64,000 nt of DNA from CAZCCV01 sp964497515 (GTDB lineage Bacteria; Armatimonadota; UBA5829; DTLH01): the NCBI GenBank assembly GCA_964497515.1, contig CAZCCV010000005.1, positions 1 through 64,000 on the forward strand, given 5' to 3'. Position numbers and translations under genes: made by a program. Below are positions 1 through 8,843 of the stretch, piece by piece. Numbering within the stretch: the stretch's first letter is position 1; every line of letters starts with the position of its first letter. A model generated the notes under the pieces. That model saw only the letters and a program-made list of their open reading frames with translations, did no database searches and was not told where the DNA came from.

Positions 1-277
1 TCTTGCCAAGAGATATGCAAAACCAATTTTACACACTTTAGAAGGGGTAACCATCTCGCTCTCCGATGCTTGACAAGGTGAAGGCGTTAATGTTAATCTG
101 TGTGCGCAATATCAGCATGCGGAGTGTGTTTACAGTGCGCTCCTCAGTGGAATATAACCCTGTGCGGCGACGAATCCTCTTCGCCATTTGGCGGTGTGCT
201 GCACAGACACGAAATACTGCCGCAGACGGACCGCTCAATTTGTCCGCGTCACCTGCTGGAGAAGGAGCGCCAGATAT
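1..277. other. Left-edge region without a confident gene
   Basis: No convincing complete gene is visible here. Frame 2 is open from base 2 to a stop at 71-73 and would encode about 23 residues ending in SLSDA, so the 3' end of an upstream plus-strand gene may be cut by the window edge; this is too short to identify. The rest is probably the leader of the STAS gene and carries a candidate promoter. Confidence 0.35.
129..158 (+). promoter_or_regulatory. Candidate sigma-70-type promoter for the STAS gene
   Basis: TTTACA at 129-134 and TATAAC at 153-158 are separated by 18 bases, giving a predicted start near 165 and a leader of about 110 bases before the STAS gene. Found by eye only. Confidence 0.4.
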
Positions 278-643
278 ATGGAAATGGATTTGCTTATCAG
301 GACGAGAACTGTGGAAGGGATTCCCGTTATCGAACTGAGCGGTGAACTTGATTCATACACCTGTTCGTTATTCCGAGACGCCGTGAAGGAAGTGATTGAA
401 CAGGGCAACCCCAACGTAGTCGTCAATATGTCGAATGTCGAGTATATCGACAGTTCGGGACTGGGAACACTTGTAGGTGGACTGAAACGAGCCAGCGAAA
501 AGGGCGGGAGAATCGCTGTAGTCAGCTCAGAAAACCAGATCTGCAAGGTTCTCGAGATCACTGGCCTTGAAAAGGTGTTTCCCATTTTTAAAGATGAGGC
601 GGACGCAGCGAGTTCCTTCTCGACAGAGCCAGCTTCCCAATAA
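278..643 (+). CDS. STAS-domain anti-sigma factor antagonist
   Basis: A 121-residue single STAS domain of the SpoIIAA/RsbV type. Such proteins bind a serine-kinase anti-sigma factor when unphosphorylated and are switched off by phosphorylation of a serine. The conserved strand-turn with YIDSSGLGTL is present (residues 57-65), and the second serine, Ser60, is the expected phosphorylation site. The chosen ATG at 278 has GGAGAAGGAG at 258-267 at a normal distance; a longer reading from 188 adds a Cys/Arg-rich segment that does not look like protein. No cognate RsbW-like kinase or PP2C phosphatase is in the window. The next gene, a glycosyltransferase, starts 43 bases downstream on the same strand, so the two may be cotranscribed. 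The family is clear; the partner is unknown. Confidence 0.9.
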   Translation: MEMDLLIRTRTVEGIPVIELSGELDSYTCSLFRDAVKEVIEQGNPNVVVNMSNVEYIDSSGLGTLVGGLKRASEKGGRIAVVSSENQICKVLEITGLEKVFPIFKDEADAASSFSTEPASQ

Positions 644-686
644 ATAAGGATGAGAGCGGATCCGCACCTCCGCTCCGATAGGACAT

Positions 687-1985
687 ATGCAGAAAAAGAT
701 GAGCAAAGGCGACGGCGCCACGCTATACCCAGTCGAGGTGCCAGAGGAGTACGTCCTTCGGGACGAAGTCAAAGGGCTTAAGGCTGAAGATAGCTCGCTT
801 TTTAGATTCCTGAAGGAATCGATGAACAAAATAGAGCTTGCTTATGTAGCCACCTATCCCCCCTCCGAATGTGGTATAGCCACCTTCACAAAGGATGTTG
901 TAACCTCCGTAGCTAAATACACACCCTTTTCCAGGCCGACTGTAGTTGCAGTCAAGCGCAAGGAAGAGATTGAACCTTACGGAAGAATTGTCAAAGCCCA
1001 GATCTTTCGAGATGACCTCCAGAGCTATTTGGATGCAGCGAAGTATCTGAATGATTCGTCCGTGGACATCGTAAGCGTCCAACACGAATATGGTATCTAC
1101 GGTGGGAATCAGGGGGATTACGTCCTCGATCTGGTTCGCAATCTGAAGAAGCCTGCTGTAGTAACGCTGCACACGGTGTTGCACAGTCCGAATCCCGACC
1201 AGAAACGCGTTCTCCAGGAACTCGCAGAGCTGTGCGAGGTTGTGGTTGTAATGGTTAGAACTGGCCGACAGATACTGATGGATAGCTACGGAATAGATCC
1301 TAAGAAGATCACTATCATCCATCACGGAGTCCCGAACGTTCACAAGGTGTCGGCGAATGCAGTGAAGCGATCGCTCGGTATTGCAGACAGGCGGATTCTA
1401 TCGACTTTTGGTCTCATAAACAGGGGCAAAGGCATTGAGTTTGCGATTGAAGCAGTGGCGCGTATTCGTGAGAAGTATCCAAACGTGCTGTACCTTGTTC
1501 TTGGTGAGACTCATCCAGGAGTCAGGTCTTGGGAGGGTGAGACTTACCGAAACGACCTGCTGGAACTGGTGAAAAAACACGGGTTAGAAAACCACGTTCG
1601 GTTCAACAACCGATTCCTTGCACTAAATGAGCTCGTGAGGTATCTGTGCGCAACGGATGTATATATCACTCCATACCTCAGCAAAGACCAGATAGTAAGT
1701 GGAACTCTCGCCTACGCACTTGGCTGCGGAAAGGCAATTGTATCCACTCCATATCTGTATGCTGAAGAGGTTCTCGCTGAAGGCAGAGGTCAGCTAGTGG
1801 ATTTCCGCTCGCCTGAAGCTATTGCAAATGCAGTAATTGATTTGTTTGACGACCCGGCCAGAAAACAACAAATGGAAGATCTGGCTTACAAGTTCGGAAG
1901 GCGAACTGCGTGGTTCAATGTGGCCATAGACTATCTGGATATGTTCCACAGAATTCTGCAGCGAACCAGACCCGAACAGAATTAA
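687..1985 (+). CDS. GT4-family glycosyltransferase
   Basis: A 432-residue GT-B fold retaining glycosyltransferase. After a 45-residue N-terminal extension the Rossmann-like acceptor domain begins with IELAYVATYPPSECGIATF, a typical start for mannosyltransferase-like GT4 proteins. The C-terminal donor half has a GKGIEFAIEAV helix and the acidic donor-sugar motif around YLYAEEVLAEGRG. No membrane segment or signal peptide is visible, so it should act in the cytoplasm on a nucleotide sugar. The following gene encodes an alpha/alpha-barrel protein that in other bacteria is found next to or fused to this type of GT4 enzyme, often near GH130 mannoside phosphorylases. Donor and acceptor cannot be read from the sequence; a mannose-containing glycan is a guess from the family. 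Confidence 0.85.
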   Translation: MQKKMSKGDGATLYPVEVPEEYVLRDEVKGLKAEDSSLFRFLKESMNKIELAYVATYPPSECGIATFTKDVVTSVAKYTPFSRPTVVAVKRKEEIEPYGRIVKAQIFRDDLQSYLDAAKYLNDSSVDIVSVQHEYGIYGGNQGDYVLDLVRNLKKPAVVTLHTVLHSPNPDQKRVLQELAELCEVVVVMVRTGRQILMDSYGIDPKKITIIHHGVPNVHKVSANAVKRSLGIADRRILSTFGLINRGKGIEFAIEAVARIREKYPNVLYLVLGETHPGVRSWEGETYRNDLLELVKKHGLENHVRFNNRFLALNELVRYLCATDVYITPYLSKDQIVSGTLAYALGCGKAIVSTPYLYAEEVLAEGRGQLVDFRSPEAIANAVIDLFDDPARKQQMEDLAYKFGRRTAWFNVAIDYLDMFHRILQRTRPEQN

Positions 1986-2004
1986 GAGACAGTAGAGGTT
2001 TAAG

Positions 2005-3051
2005 TTGACAGATTATCCCCCGATTGTTCTGGAGCACTTGGAAACGCTTACCGACCGGACTGGTGTAATCCAGCATGCGATTTTTTCCATTCCCAACCGT
2101 AGAACCGGTTACACCACCGATGACAATGCAAGGGCGCTTATTGTTGCTCTGCACGAATACGAGCGGACAGGTGATCGACGTTTGCTCAAGCTTGTCAGCA
2201 CGTATTTGAGTTTTCTGCACTATGCGCAGACGGCAAATGGCAGGTTCCACAACTTCATGTCGTTCGATCAGATATTCCTGGACGATGAAGGATCGGAAGA
2301 CTGCTTTGGTCGGGTGCTGTGGGCGTGCGGCGAAGCGCTGGCTACGAACATTCACGACAATGTGAAGAAGGTTGCTCGCAGACTCTTCGACGACGCTGTC
2401 AGATGGATTCCCACCATCACACACACCCGTGGTCGTGCGTATTCGGCGTTGGGTTGCTACTTCTATCTTAAGGATCAACCAGAGTCCGAAATAGTGCGGG
2501 CGCGCTTTGAGCGGTTGGCAGACATGCTGTGTGTCGATTTCCAGGAGCGTGCTACCGACGATTGGGCTTGGTTCGATTCATATCTTACATACTCCAACGG
2601 AATCCCACCGAAGGCGCTTTTCCTCGCGTATCAAGTGCTTGGAAAAGAGATGTATCTCGATGTGGCAAAACAGAGCCTGGATTTCCTGAACTCAGTTACA
2701 AACATCGATGGAATTCATCATCCGATTGGCTGTAATGGCTGGCTAATACAGGGCGAAGAGAGAGCGTGGTTCGATCAGCAGCCGGTAGATCCAATGGCTT
2801 CTGTATTGGCAAATCTTTCGGCATACGATGTTACAAACGAACGCAAGTATTTGGATCACGCAAAAACGGCCTTCGACTGGTTCTTTGGAACCAACAGTAT
2901 TGGGGAGGCGTTGTACGACCCAGTGACAGGCGGTTGTTTCGATGGTCTTACACCCTCTGGTTCGAACTTGAACCAGGGTTCAGAGTCCACGATTTCCTGT
3001 CTTTTGGCACAGCTTGCAATGGTGCCCTATATTCCGTCGTTAGAGGGATAG
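2005..3051 (+). CDS. Alpha/alpha-barrel glycosidase/epimerase-like partner of the GT4 enzyme
   Basis: A 348-residue protein made of repeated helical hairpins rich in aromatic and acidic residues, such as GYTTDDNARALI near the N-terminus, FDSYLTYSNGIPPKALF in the middle and NQGSESTISCLLA near the end. This pattern fits an (alpha/alpha)6 toroid as in sugar epimerases and some glycosidases. Database entries of this kind are usually called glycosyltransferase-associated or simply glycosyltransferase. It starts at TTG 2005, 19 bases after the GT4 stop, with AGAGG at 1994-1998 as ribosome binding site; no better ATG is near. No signal peptide is seen. It probably works with the upstream GT4 enzyme on the same glycan, but whether it hydrolyses, epimerises or only binds sugar cannot be told. 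Confidence 0.75.
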   Translation: MTDYPPIVLEHLETLTDRTGVIQHAIFSIPNRRTGYTTDDNARALIVALHEYERTGDRRLLKLVSTYLSFLHYAQTANGRFHNFMSFDQIFLDDEGSEDCFGRVLWACGEALATNIHDNVKKVARRLFDDAVRWIPTITHTRGRAYSALGCYFYLKDQPESEIVRARFERLADMLCVDFQERATDDWAWFDSYLTYSNGIPPKALFLAYQVLGKEMYLDVAKQSLDFLNSVTNIDGIHHPIGCNGWLIQGEERAWFDQQPVDPMASVLANLSAYDVTNERKYLDHAKTAFDWFFGTNSIGEALYDPVTGGCFDGLTPSGSNLNQGSESTISCLLAQLAMVPYIPSLEG

Positions 3052-3065
3052 AGTGGGGCACTTGC

Positions 3066-3308
3066 TCAGTATTTTCTGAGAGGGGCTGGCTGTCTGATCG
3101 ATATTCGATCAGTAACTGAAGAGACTCCGGTCAGCCCTGCCACCAGGAACAGCGCTGTGTCTTTCTGTTCTTTTGTGTCTACCTGTCCGATCAGACAGAC
3201 TGCGCCATCGGTGCAATCCACGTCCACCATAGCTCCGGCGGTTCTAGCATCCTGCTGAAGCCGTTCGCGGATAAGCTGCACGATAGCCACATCGTAGACG
3301 ATCGGCAT
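3066..3308 (-). CDS. Small BON-domain protein
   Basis: An 80-residue protein that is essentially one BON domain: IVQLIRERLQQDARTAG, then a strand with VDVDCTDGAVCLIGQVDT, and the closing VAGLTGVSSVTDRISI. BON domains (as in OsmY and secretins) bind phospholipids or other proteins. The start at 3308 is preferred because AAGGGAG lies about nine bases upstream on the minus strand; a longer frame to 3386 adds an unlikely Trp-rich segment. No signal peptide is evident, which is unusual for OsmY-like proteins but common in cytoplasmic single-BON proteins. It converges with the glycan genes on the plus strand, whose stop is only 15 bases away. Confidence 0.8.
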   Translation of the reverse strand: MPIVYDVAIVQLIRERLQQDARTAGAMVDVDCTDGAVCLIGQVDTKEQKDTALFLVAGLTGVSSVTDRISIRQPAPLRKY

Positions 3309-3458
3309 CTTCTGCACTCCCTTTCCTTGTGCTACTCTATGGTATTCCCACACGCCTGAAGAAGCAATCCACCACCAAGTTGACAAAGAGCCCTTTGGCG
3401 CGTGTGCATTGGCGCTTACAAAGTCGTATTCTATGCCGATGAAAGAATATCCTTCATT

Positions 3459-3489
3459 GGGGTGAGTCGAGCAAACCCCAACTCACCCC
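3459..3489 (-). terminator. Hairpin after the large secreted protein gene
   Basis: GGGGTGAGT (3459-3467) pairs perfectly with ACTCACCCC (3481-3489) around a 13-base loop, eight bases beyond the stop of the minus-strand gene. No clear T-run follows, so it is either a weak terminator or an mRNA-stabilising hairpin. The rest of 3309-3496 holds no gene. Confidence 0.4.
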
Positions 3490-3496
3490 TCAGTGT

Positions 3497-6244
3497 CTAT
3501 TGTTTGGCGGCAAACACCTTTATCTCTGAAAGTGCACAACTGCCGGTATTGTCCAAACAAGTTATGCGGAGGTATCTTCCTTTAGTGGGGCGTGCGCCGT
3601 AAGTGATCCATTTCACTGATGGATCAGTTGGGTCTACGTCCTTATCGTTGGTCATCGCAAGCGACCACGAGAAGGGGAATTGGCGGTTCAGTTCGGTAAC
3701 GCCGCTTCTGAAGCTTGCGTCATCAGAGACTTCTATCTTGAACCGCTGGAAGAAATGGCCGTGCCATTCGCTCTGGTACAGTCTAATTGCTGCCACTCGC
3801 GGAGCGTTATCTCCAAGGTCTATCTGCAAGAATACTCCTGCCGGAGCAGCGCCGCTTTGCCAGGTGGTCTTCGGATCACCGTCGGTCAGCTTTCCAGCCT
3901 CAGCAGGGTTAAGCACCGATTGAACAGGCCGGTTATAGGCGATATTCGTGTCCCAATCGACTATTGCGGGGCTGATTTGCGTTGCAACATCGTGTATCGC
4001 TTTATCGTGTGATCCCTGCCAATAGTGTCGATTGATGTCTACTACACGAACGAATCTGTAGTCCTTCTGCCCAAAGCCTTCTACTTTCAGCAAGAGCACA
4101 CTGTTGCCACCAACAACGTCAAGCCTGCCAAATGGGTTCTTCTTAAGCAGGGTGTGCCCAGTGGTTGTGGTCACGTCTGTAGCTTCGCCCGAGTCTTGAT
4201 CCGGGAGCTTCAATATACCGTTTTCGTCGGCGATAAGTCCTTCTGCTACCACATTCTTATCGAGGATCTGCATTCCAGCAAACTGCCATATTTTGACTTT
4301 AGCATTTTTGACAGGTTCGCCATCAGCAGCGAGAAGCCTCACGAACACCTGTCTGGGCATATCATACTGCCATTCCCCGTAGAAACCGTTGCGGTAAGGG
4401 GTATTGGAGTTATATCCCACTACAGTGTGAAGGGCGTACAGGTCGTTACCGTATGTGTACTGATCGTTCTCGCGGGTATCATCGCCACCCATCAACCCCG
4501 AGTACGCATACATAGAGCCTCGGGTGATGTAGTAGTCGCCGCCATCTTTCACTTGACACTTGCCGTTAGCTTTGTCTGGATCGGATGGCTCAACGTTCGA
4601 CCAGTAGATATCGAACGCCCCGAGCACCTGATGGCTGCATTCATGGAGCAGTGATCCCTCCAGAAGAATCCTCTGAGCTCTTAGGAAACGCTGCATCTCT
4701 GTGATAACTTCCGGCTTCTGGGCATCTCTTCCCTTAGGCCATTCAGTGCCCCATTCGCCGTCAAAATGGAAATCCGGCGCGTCCTTGTGGCGGTGAATCG
4801 CTCCACCTAGCTCACCATCTGGGACTATCTCGAAATCGTCGAGAGATATTCGCTGCACAGAGCCATCGGGCGCCAGTTCGCTGTAGCGCGATTTGTCGAG
4901 GAACGTTTCGTTCCAAATATGCTCGTGCCACTTCAAGTAGTCTTCGAACGAATACGACCCATACGCTGTAAGGAATTGTTTGCCGTATTCGTAAGCACTT
5001 CTTTCAACCCAGTACTTCATATTTCGAGCTTTGACATACTTGCTTTGGGCGTTGTTGTTCTTGGTGATTTCCTTTATCTTATCTGCTGGATCGATCTCGA
5101 ACACCAGCTTTTCGTCTCGGATATCCGACATATCTCCCTTCCAAGGGAGCTTGATTGTGTTTGAAGTCTCTTTTTCAGGAGCCAGATTGATGTTGGTGGT
5201 GCCTTCGTCAATCACTTCGCCATTGTAGATCCATCGCCAATCGAGTGGACCTGTGTAGGTGTCGAATCCAGAGTTTTTGATGTGTGCGGTGTAGGTGAGC
5301 ATTTCACCTTTGTCTGGCCACTTTTTGGTGTCACCATTCTCGGGGTACTTCATTATGCCTGGCATATCACCACGGAATGTTTTTCGCTCATAGCTGTTGA
5401 CGCCGTCATCGTTATAGCGAAGGTACCGCGGGGTGCGTTCGATGAATGTGACGTTCAAATCGATTCCTTTGTGGTCTCCTTCGCTTTTCAGTGGTTCGAA
5501 GGTGATGACCAGTTCAGGGTGAAGGTTTCGATCCATAGTCTCAGAGCTGTAGAGTTCAACTGGTCCACGCGCTGACTTAGGGTCGGACATTTCAATCGCC
5601 CACCCGTAGTTGCGATAGCTCTTGTCTAACCAGTACTGCACATCATTCACAAGCTCAGGGCTGGTGATTGTCCAAGTATTGGTTGCGGTACTGTATCCCG
5701 CAGAAGTGTTAGTGACTATGCTGGGCTGCTCGGCTCTGTCAGGTGTTCCTCGGCCGCCAGGCTTGCTCCAGACCACAGCATTTCCTTTTTCGCTGCTCAT
5801 TGCTTGGTTATAGGTGGCAGTCCAGTACATTGGCTTACCGTCGGCTCCGCCGTCCCGCCATTCGCGGTTCATCCGGTAAATCCGGATATCTACATCCTTT
5901 GTGAATCGGCCCGGCACAGGGTGAAGAACCAGTTTCACATCGGTTATTTGGCTACCACGGACAATAGCTCTGTTGAGCTGAGCAAATTGCAGTAAAATTA
6001 CGTCATCTTGAGACGGATTCAGTCTAAGTATTTGGCTCGCACCGTAGTTGTCATCGGGGTGTCGTGCATCGAGCCAGGTATCGGCTACATCCATATAGGG
6101 GTATGTAGTGTCTCCCCAATGTAGTTCTCCAAAGCCTTGGTAGGGAGTAACCGGCTCATAGCGGCGAAGGTGGACAGTATCTCCGGTTGCTGCTACAGAA
6201 AGCGCAAAACCGAGGATTAGAATGATAAGGGTGATTCTCCACAC
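3497..6244 (-). CDS. Large secreted multidomain protein with HExxH metalloprotease motif
   Basis: A 915-residue exported protein. Residues 1-20 form a signal peptide ending near SVAATG. Residues about 45-240 resemble a DNRLRE domain (DTWLDARHPDDNYGAS). Residues about 300-400 look like a CARDB/Ig-like strand domain. Residues 534-538 are HECSH, an HExxH zinc motif, followed by LGAFD and later YSGLMGGDD, which recalls the HExxHxxGxxD layout of M6-type peptidases but with one extra residue. The C-terminal 145 residues are a discoidin-like F5/8 type C domain (KLTDGDPKTTW to YLRITCLDNTG) for carbohydrate binding. Start is GTG at 6244 with AGGAGG upstream. It is probably a cell-surface or extracellular protease or glycan-binding protein. 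No close family assignment is possible; the peptidase role is inferred from the motif. Confidence 0.75.
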   Translation of the reverse strand: MWRITLIILILGFALSVAATGDTVHLRRYEPVTPYQGFGELHWGDTTYPYMDVADTWLDARHPDDNYGASQILRLNPSQDDVILLQFAQLNRAIVRGSQITDVKLVLHPVPGRFTKDVDIRIYRMNREWRDGGADGKPMYWTATYNQAMSSEKGNAVVWSKPGGRGTPDRAEQPSIVTNTSAGYSTATNTWTITSPELVNDVQYWLDKSYRNYGWAIEMSDPKSARGPVELYSSETMDRNLHPELVITFEPLKSEGDHKGIDLNVTFIERTPRYLRYNDDGVNSYERKTFRGDMPGIMKYPENGDTKKWPDKGEMLTYTAHIKNSGFDTYTGPLDWRWIYNGEVIDEGTTNINLAPEKETSNTIKLPWKGDMSDIRDEKLVFEIDPADKIKEITKNNNAQSKYVKARNMKYWVERSAYEYGKQFLTAYGSYSFEDYLKWHEHIWNETFLDKSRYSELAPDGSVQRISLDDFEIVPDGELGGAIHRHKDAPDFHFDGEWGTEWPKGRDAQKPEVITEMQRFLRAQRILLEGSLLHECSHQVLGAFDIYWSNVEPSDPDKANGKCQVKDGGDYYITRGSMYAYSGLMGGDDTRENDQYTYGNDLYALHTVVGYNSNTPYRNGFYGEWQYDMPRQVFVRLLAADGEPVKNAKVKIWQFAGMQILDKNVVAEGLIADENGILKLPDQDSGEATDVTTTTGHTLLKKNPFGRLDVVGGNSVLLLKVEGFGQKDYRFVRVVDINRHYWQGSHDKAIHDVATQISPAIVDWDTNIAYNRPVQSVLNPAEAGKLTDGDPKTTWQSGAAPAGVFLQIDLGDNAPRVAAIRLYQSEWHGHFFQRFKIEVSDDASFRSGVTELNRQFPFSWSLAMTNDKDVDPTDPSVKWITYGARPTKGRYLRITCLDNTGSCALSEIKVFAAKQ

Positions 6245-6350
6245 GATAGACTACCTCCTGATTCGTGTTGGATGCGGGAGATACAACTAGGGAGCCTGAC
6301 ACCAGTTTACGTAGATAGAACCTTGCTGTCAAATCTGACAGGCAAAACGA

Positions 6351-6379
6351 GGCAGGCCAAACGATAGACTCAGCCTGCC
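6351..6379 (-). terminator. Terminator for the 214-residue exported protein gene
   Basis: GGCAGGC (6351-6357) pairs with GCCTGCC (6373-6379) just beyond the stop of the minus-strand gene; on that strand the stem is followed by TCGTTTTG. A plausible intrinsic terminator. Confidence 0.5.
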
Positions 6380-6390
6380 CCACTATGCGT

Positions 6391-7035
6391 TTACTTTTTG
6401 GTTTTGCCCTTAGCCGGAGCAGTCGATTTTGGTTTGGCAGCCGGAGCATTTGCCGACTTGGCTTTGCGCTCGAGACCGTTGAAGAAGTCGTTCCATCTGG
6501 CGGCTGTGCGCTTAGATTGTTCATCTTTTGCGCCTGGCTTGCTGTAGAACGGATTGAAGTTCTTCATCTCATTAGCGTCAAAAGTCGGTCTGGATGCACG
6601 ATCCCCGGTGCGAGGAGGATTCTGACCTGATGGACGACTAGTTCCACCCTGTCGCCGGGCAGACTCCTGTCCTCCCGGCCTATTCCCTGTCGCTGGTTTG
6701 GGTTTTATACGTGCTATAGCATTAAGCTGGTTAACCGTTAAAGGCTTTTTCAACTCCTTTAGGGCATCTTTAGCCTGATCCTGTGTAAGCTTCGGCTTAG
6801 TCTTCAGTGGTTTCAGTACACCGAGCACCTGCTTTGCCTGAGCCGGAGTGAGTGTATACTTTGGATCTTTGTCGATTTCACTAATATGACGAGCCATTTG
6901 CGACAGTTGGAACGTGTATTTGTGGCTCTCCTGAAACTTAGCAAATTGCCCGTTTGCTGATCCTTGAGCAAATACAGCTCCTGTCGCCAGCGCCAGGGTT
7001 ATGTATATCGATACGACAATTGAGAGTCTCTTCAA
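6391..7035 (-). CDS. Small exported protein with basic Pro/Ala tail, unknown function
   Basis: A 214-residue protein with a signal peptide (cleavage near AVFAQG, about residue 24). Residues 30-110 are helical with a repeated pattern TLTPAQAKQVL, KLTQDQAKDAL and PLTVNQLNAI, each resembling the LTxxQ-type helices of Spy/CpxP periplasmic proteins. Residues 110-214 are low complexity, rich in Gly, Arg, Pro, Lys and Ala, and the end is strongly basic (PAKGKTKK). It lies between the metalloprotease-like gene and another exported Spy-like gene in the same direction. A role in envelope stress or as an extracellular matrix component is possible, but nothing shows it directly. Confidence 0.7.
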   Translation of the reverse strand: MKRLSIVVSIYITLALATGAVFAQGSANGQFAKFQESHKYTFQLSQMARHISEIDKDPKYTLTPAQAKQVLGVLKPLKTKPKLTQDQAKDALKELKKPLTVNQLNAIARIKPKPATGNRPGGQESARRQGGTSRPSGQNPPRTGDRASRPTFDANEMKNFNPFYSKPGAKDEQSKRTAARWNDFFNGLERKAKSANAPAAKPKSTAPAKGKTKK

Positions 7036-7122
7036 AACCTAATCCTCCTGTAATGTGAAGGGCGATCTTCCCTCTCTTCACCTACGTCCTGCTTTATGTG
7101 CCAGCCCATATTTTTAAAGAAA

Positions 7123-7148
7123 GCCCCGCCATCTGGCGCTAGCGGGGC
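7123..7148 (-). terminator. Intrinsic terminator for the Spy-like gene
   Basis: GCCCCGC (7123-7129) pairs with GCGGGGC (7142-7148); on the minus strand the stem is followed by TTTCTTTAAAAA. It lies about 70 bases beyond the stop of the minus-strand Spy-like gene, so it is a good terminator and separates it from the next gene. Confidence 0.75.
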
Positions 7149-7216
7149 CAAAAACAGAGGTAGTTCAATGCTTCCATGCATACTGAACCTTAGAGTGGAT
7201 TATTGTCTGAAAGAGT

Positions 7217-7819
7217 CTAGCGCAGGGTAACGCCTTGTCTCTGGCCCCGCACTCCTGGTGCTCTCGGTGTACCAGGGTCGCCACCATCGGTTCTTCCGCC
7301 GAACGAAGCCGGGCCGCGTCCCACAGTCATAGTCTCTGCCAGTTTCTTCAACTGCTCAGCGTTTAGAACTGCTTTCATCTGCATCCAGGCCGAGATTCTG
7401 GCACTTATGAGATCGCTTTCAGCTTTCTGCGCAGCAGTGACAAGCGGGCTCAGTGTCTCAGCAGTGGAGTCTGGTGCGAGAACCGCAGTTCGTAGCGCCT
7501 GTGTGGCATCGGAAAGCTTCTTTTCCATAGGCTGTAGCAGTTCCTGAGCCTTTGTCGCCATCCCTACAAGCTTGGTCTTCTGATCCTCGCTAAGGCTGAG
7601 CGGTTCAGCCATTCGCTCCCACATCTGGGGCGAAGGGATAGTAACAGCCATAGCAGGATTAGTCATCTGAAGCCCCAGACCCATTCTATCGGCATACTGT
7701 ACGGAGCCGCCCTGTCCGGTTCGTCCCGTGCGTCCGCCGGTTCCAGGCCCTTGAGCCCATGCCATTGTTACGCTGACTGCAACGAGCAGAGCAACTGCAA
7801 CTAAGATAGCTTTTCTCAT
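7217..7819 (-). CDS. Spy/CpxP-like exported protein
   Basis: A 200-residue protein with a clear signal peptide (hydrophobic core of residues 4-18, cleavage near AWAQG). Residues about 70-165 form four helices with LSLSEDQKTKLVGMA and LNAEQLKKLAETM, the LTxxQ-like signature of the Spy/CpxP/heavy-metal-sensor superfamily. Both ends are Gly/Arg-rich, low complexity. Spy-like proteins are periplasmic chaperones or metal sensors; which applies here is unknown. It is a single gene between a terminator and the sugar permease genes. A 14-base sequence in its leader (7908-7921) is shared with the leader of the pseudopilin gene. Confidence 0.75.
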   Translation of the reverse strand: MRKAILVAVALLVAVSVTMAWAQGPGTGGRTGRTGQGGSVQYADRMGLGLQMTNPAMAVTIPSPQMWERMAEPLSLSEDQKTKLVGMATKAQELLQPMEKKLSDATQALRTAVLAPDSTAETLSPLVTAAQKAESDLISARISAWMQMKAVLNAEQLKKLAETMTVGRGPASFGGRTDGGDPGTPRAPGVRGQRQGVTLR

Positions 7820-7997
7820 AACGGGAGTCCTCCATTCCTTGCACTGCGCCCATGAGGACGCAATCCACTGTACGATTAGACTTTACCCCACGCCAAATGG
7901 TTACGCACATTTTTGAGAATTCTGATAACAGGGAATCGAAATCCGCAGATGCAGGAATGATTGCTCTTAAGGCAGTTGCAGAGATTTTGGGGTTGCT
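7820..7997. other. Leader of the Spy-like gene and end of the sugar transport operon
   Basis: About 180 bases without a gene. It contains the CATTTTTGAGAATT sequence (7908-7921) also found before the pseudopilin gene. No convincing promoter or terminator could be assigned by eye. Confidence 0.4.
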
Positions 7998-8843
7998 TTA
8001 GCCTTTTACCCCAGAGATGACCACTCCCTGAATGAAGTATTTCTGAGCGGCGAAGAACAGTGCGAGTAGCGGTAGCATAACGACGGCAGATGCCGCCATA
8101 AGCAGGTGCCAATCGGTGGAATACTGCCCTTGAAACGACCAGAGCGCGAGAGCAAGCGTCCGTTTTGCGGGGTCAGAGAGGTAGATTAGGGGCCCCATAA
8201 AATCATTCCAGTGAGCCATAAAGGAGAAAATCGCTACAGTCGCAAGCGCTGGCTTAGATTGCGGAAGAATTACTCTCCACCACACCTGAAGCGTGCTTGC
8301 TCCATCTATGCGCGCTGCCTCATCCATCTCCATTGGAATCCTGGAGAAGTACTGCCTAAGTAGAAAGATGAAGAATGCCGAGCCAAATGCAGACGGTAGA
8401 ATAAGTGGCACAAACGTGTCGTACAACCCGAGTGCCGACCACATTTTGAATGTGGGGATCATTGTAACTTGTGCGGGAAGCATCATTGTGGCCAATAAGG
8501 CTACGAAAAGCACGTTTCTGCCCCTAAATCTCATTCGTGCAAACCCAAACGCCACCAGTGAACACGAAAGCACCTGCAATACCAGGCAAGAGAAAGTGAT
8601 CTTACACGTGTTGAGAAGGTATTGAGCAAAAGGCATCACCGAAAGCGCTTTGGGATAGTTCTCAGGATGCGCTGGTCGTGGTACCCACGTAGGCGGATCC
8701 AATATGAGTTGCCCTACATCCTTTAGCGACGTAGAGATCATCCATATGAACGGAATCATTACTACTGCTGCACCGGCAAACAGTGCAAAGTAAGCAAGCA
8801 TCCTGCGAATCAACGCCTGTTGTCTCCGCGATGAGTACTTCAT
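7998..8843 (-). CDS. Carbohydrate ABC transporter permease (MalG type)
   Basis: A 281-residue inner-membrane permease of the MalG/CUT1 family with six predicted transmembrane segments. The EAA loop that docks the ATPase is visible as MDEAARIDGASTLQVWWRVI with the expected glycine. It overlaps the preceding permease gene by four bases (ATGA), so translation is coupled. With its partner it forms the channel for an oligosaccharide or sugar presented by the lipoprotein encoded upstream. No ATPase gene of the MsmK/MalK type is in this operon; a shared ATPase encoded elsewhere is common in such systems. Confidence 0.92.
   Translation of the reverse strand: MKYSSRRQQALIRRMLAYFALFAGAAVVMIPFIWMISTSLKDVGQLILDPPTWVPRPAHPENYPKALSVMPFAQYLLNTCKITFSCLVLQVLSCSLVAFGFARMRFRGRNVLFVALLATMMLPAQVTMIPTFKMWSALGLYDTFVPLILPSAFGSAFFIFLLRQYFSRIPMEMDEAARIDGASTLQVWWRVILPQSKPALATVAIFSFMAHWNDFMGPLIYLSDPAKRTLALALWSFQGQYSTDWHLLMAASAVVMLPLLALFFAAQKYFIQGVVISGVKG

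Noticed and set aside
4025..4654. Long plus-strand reading frame of 209 codons antisense to the large secreted protein
   Set aside because: No ribosome binding site, unlikely amino-acid composition, and the minus-strand protein has clear domains throughout.
3680..5995. Further plus-strand frames opposite the large secreted protein
   Set aside because: They are shadows of the minus-strand coding sequence with no domain or start signal.
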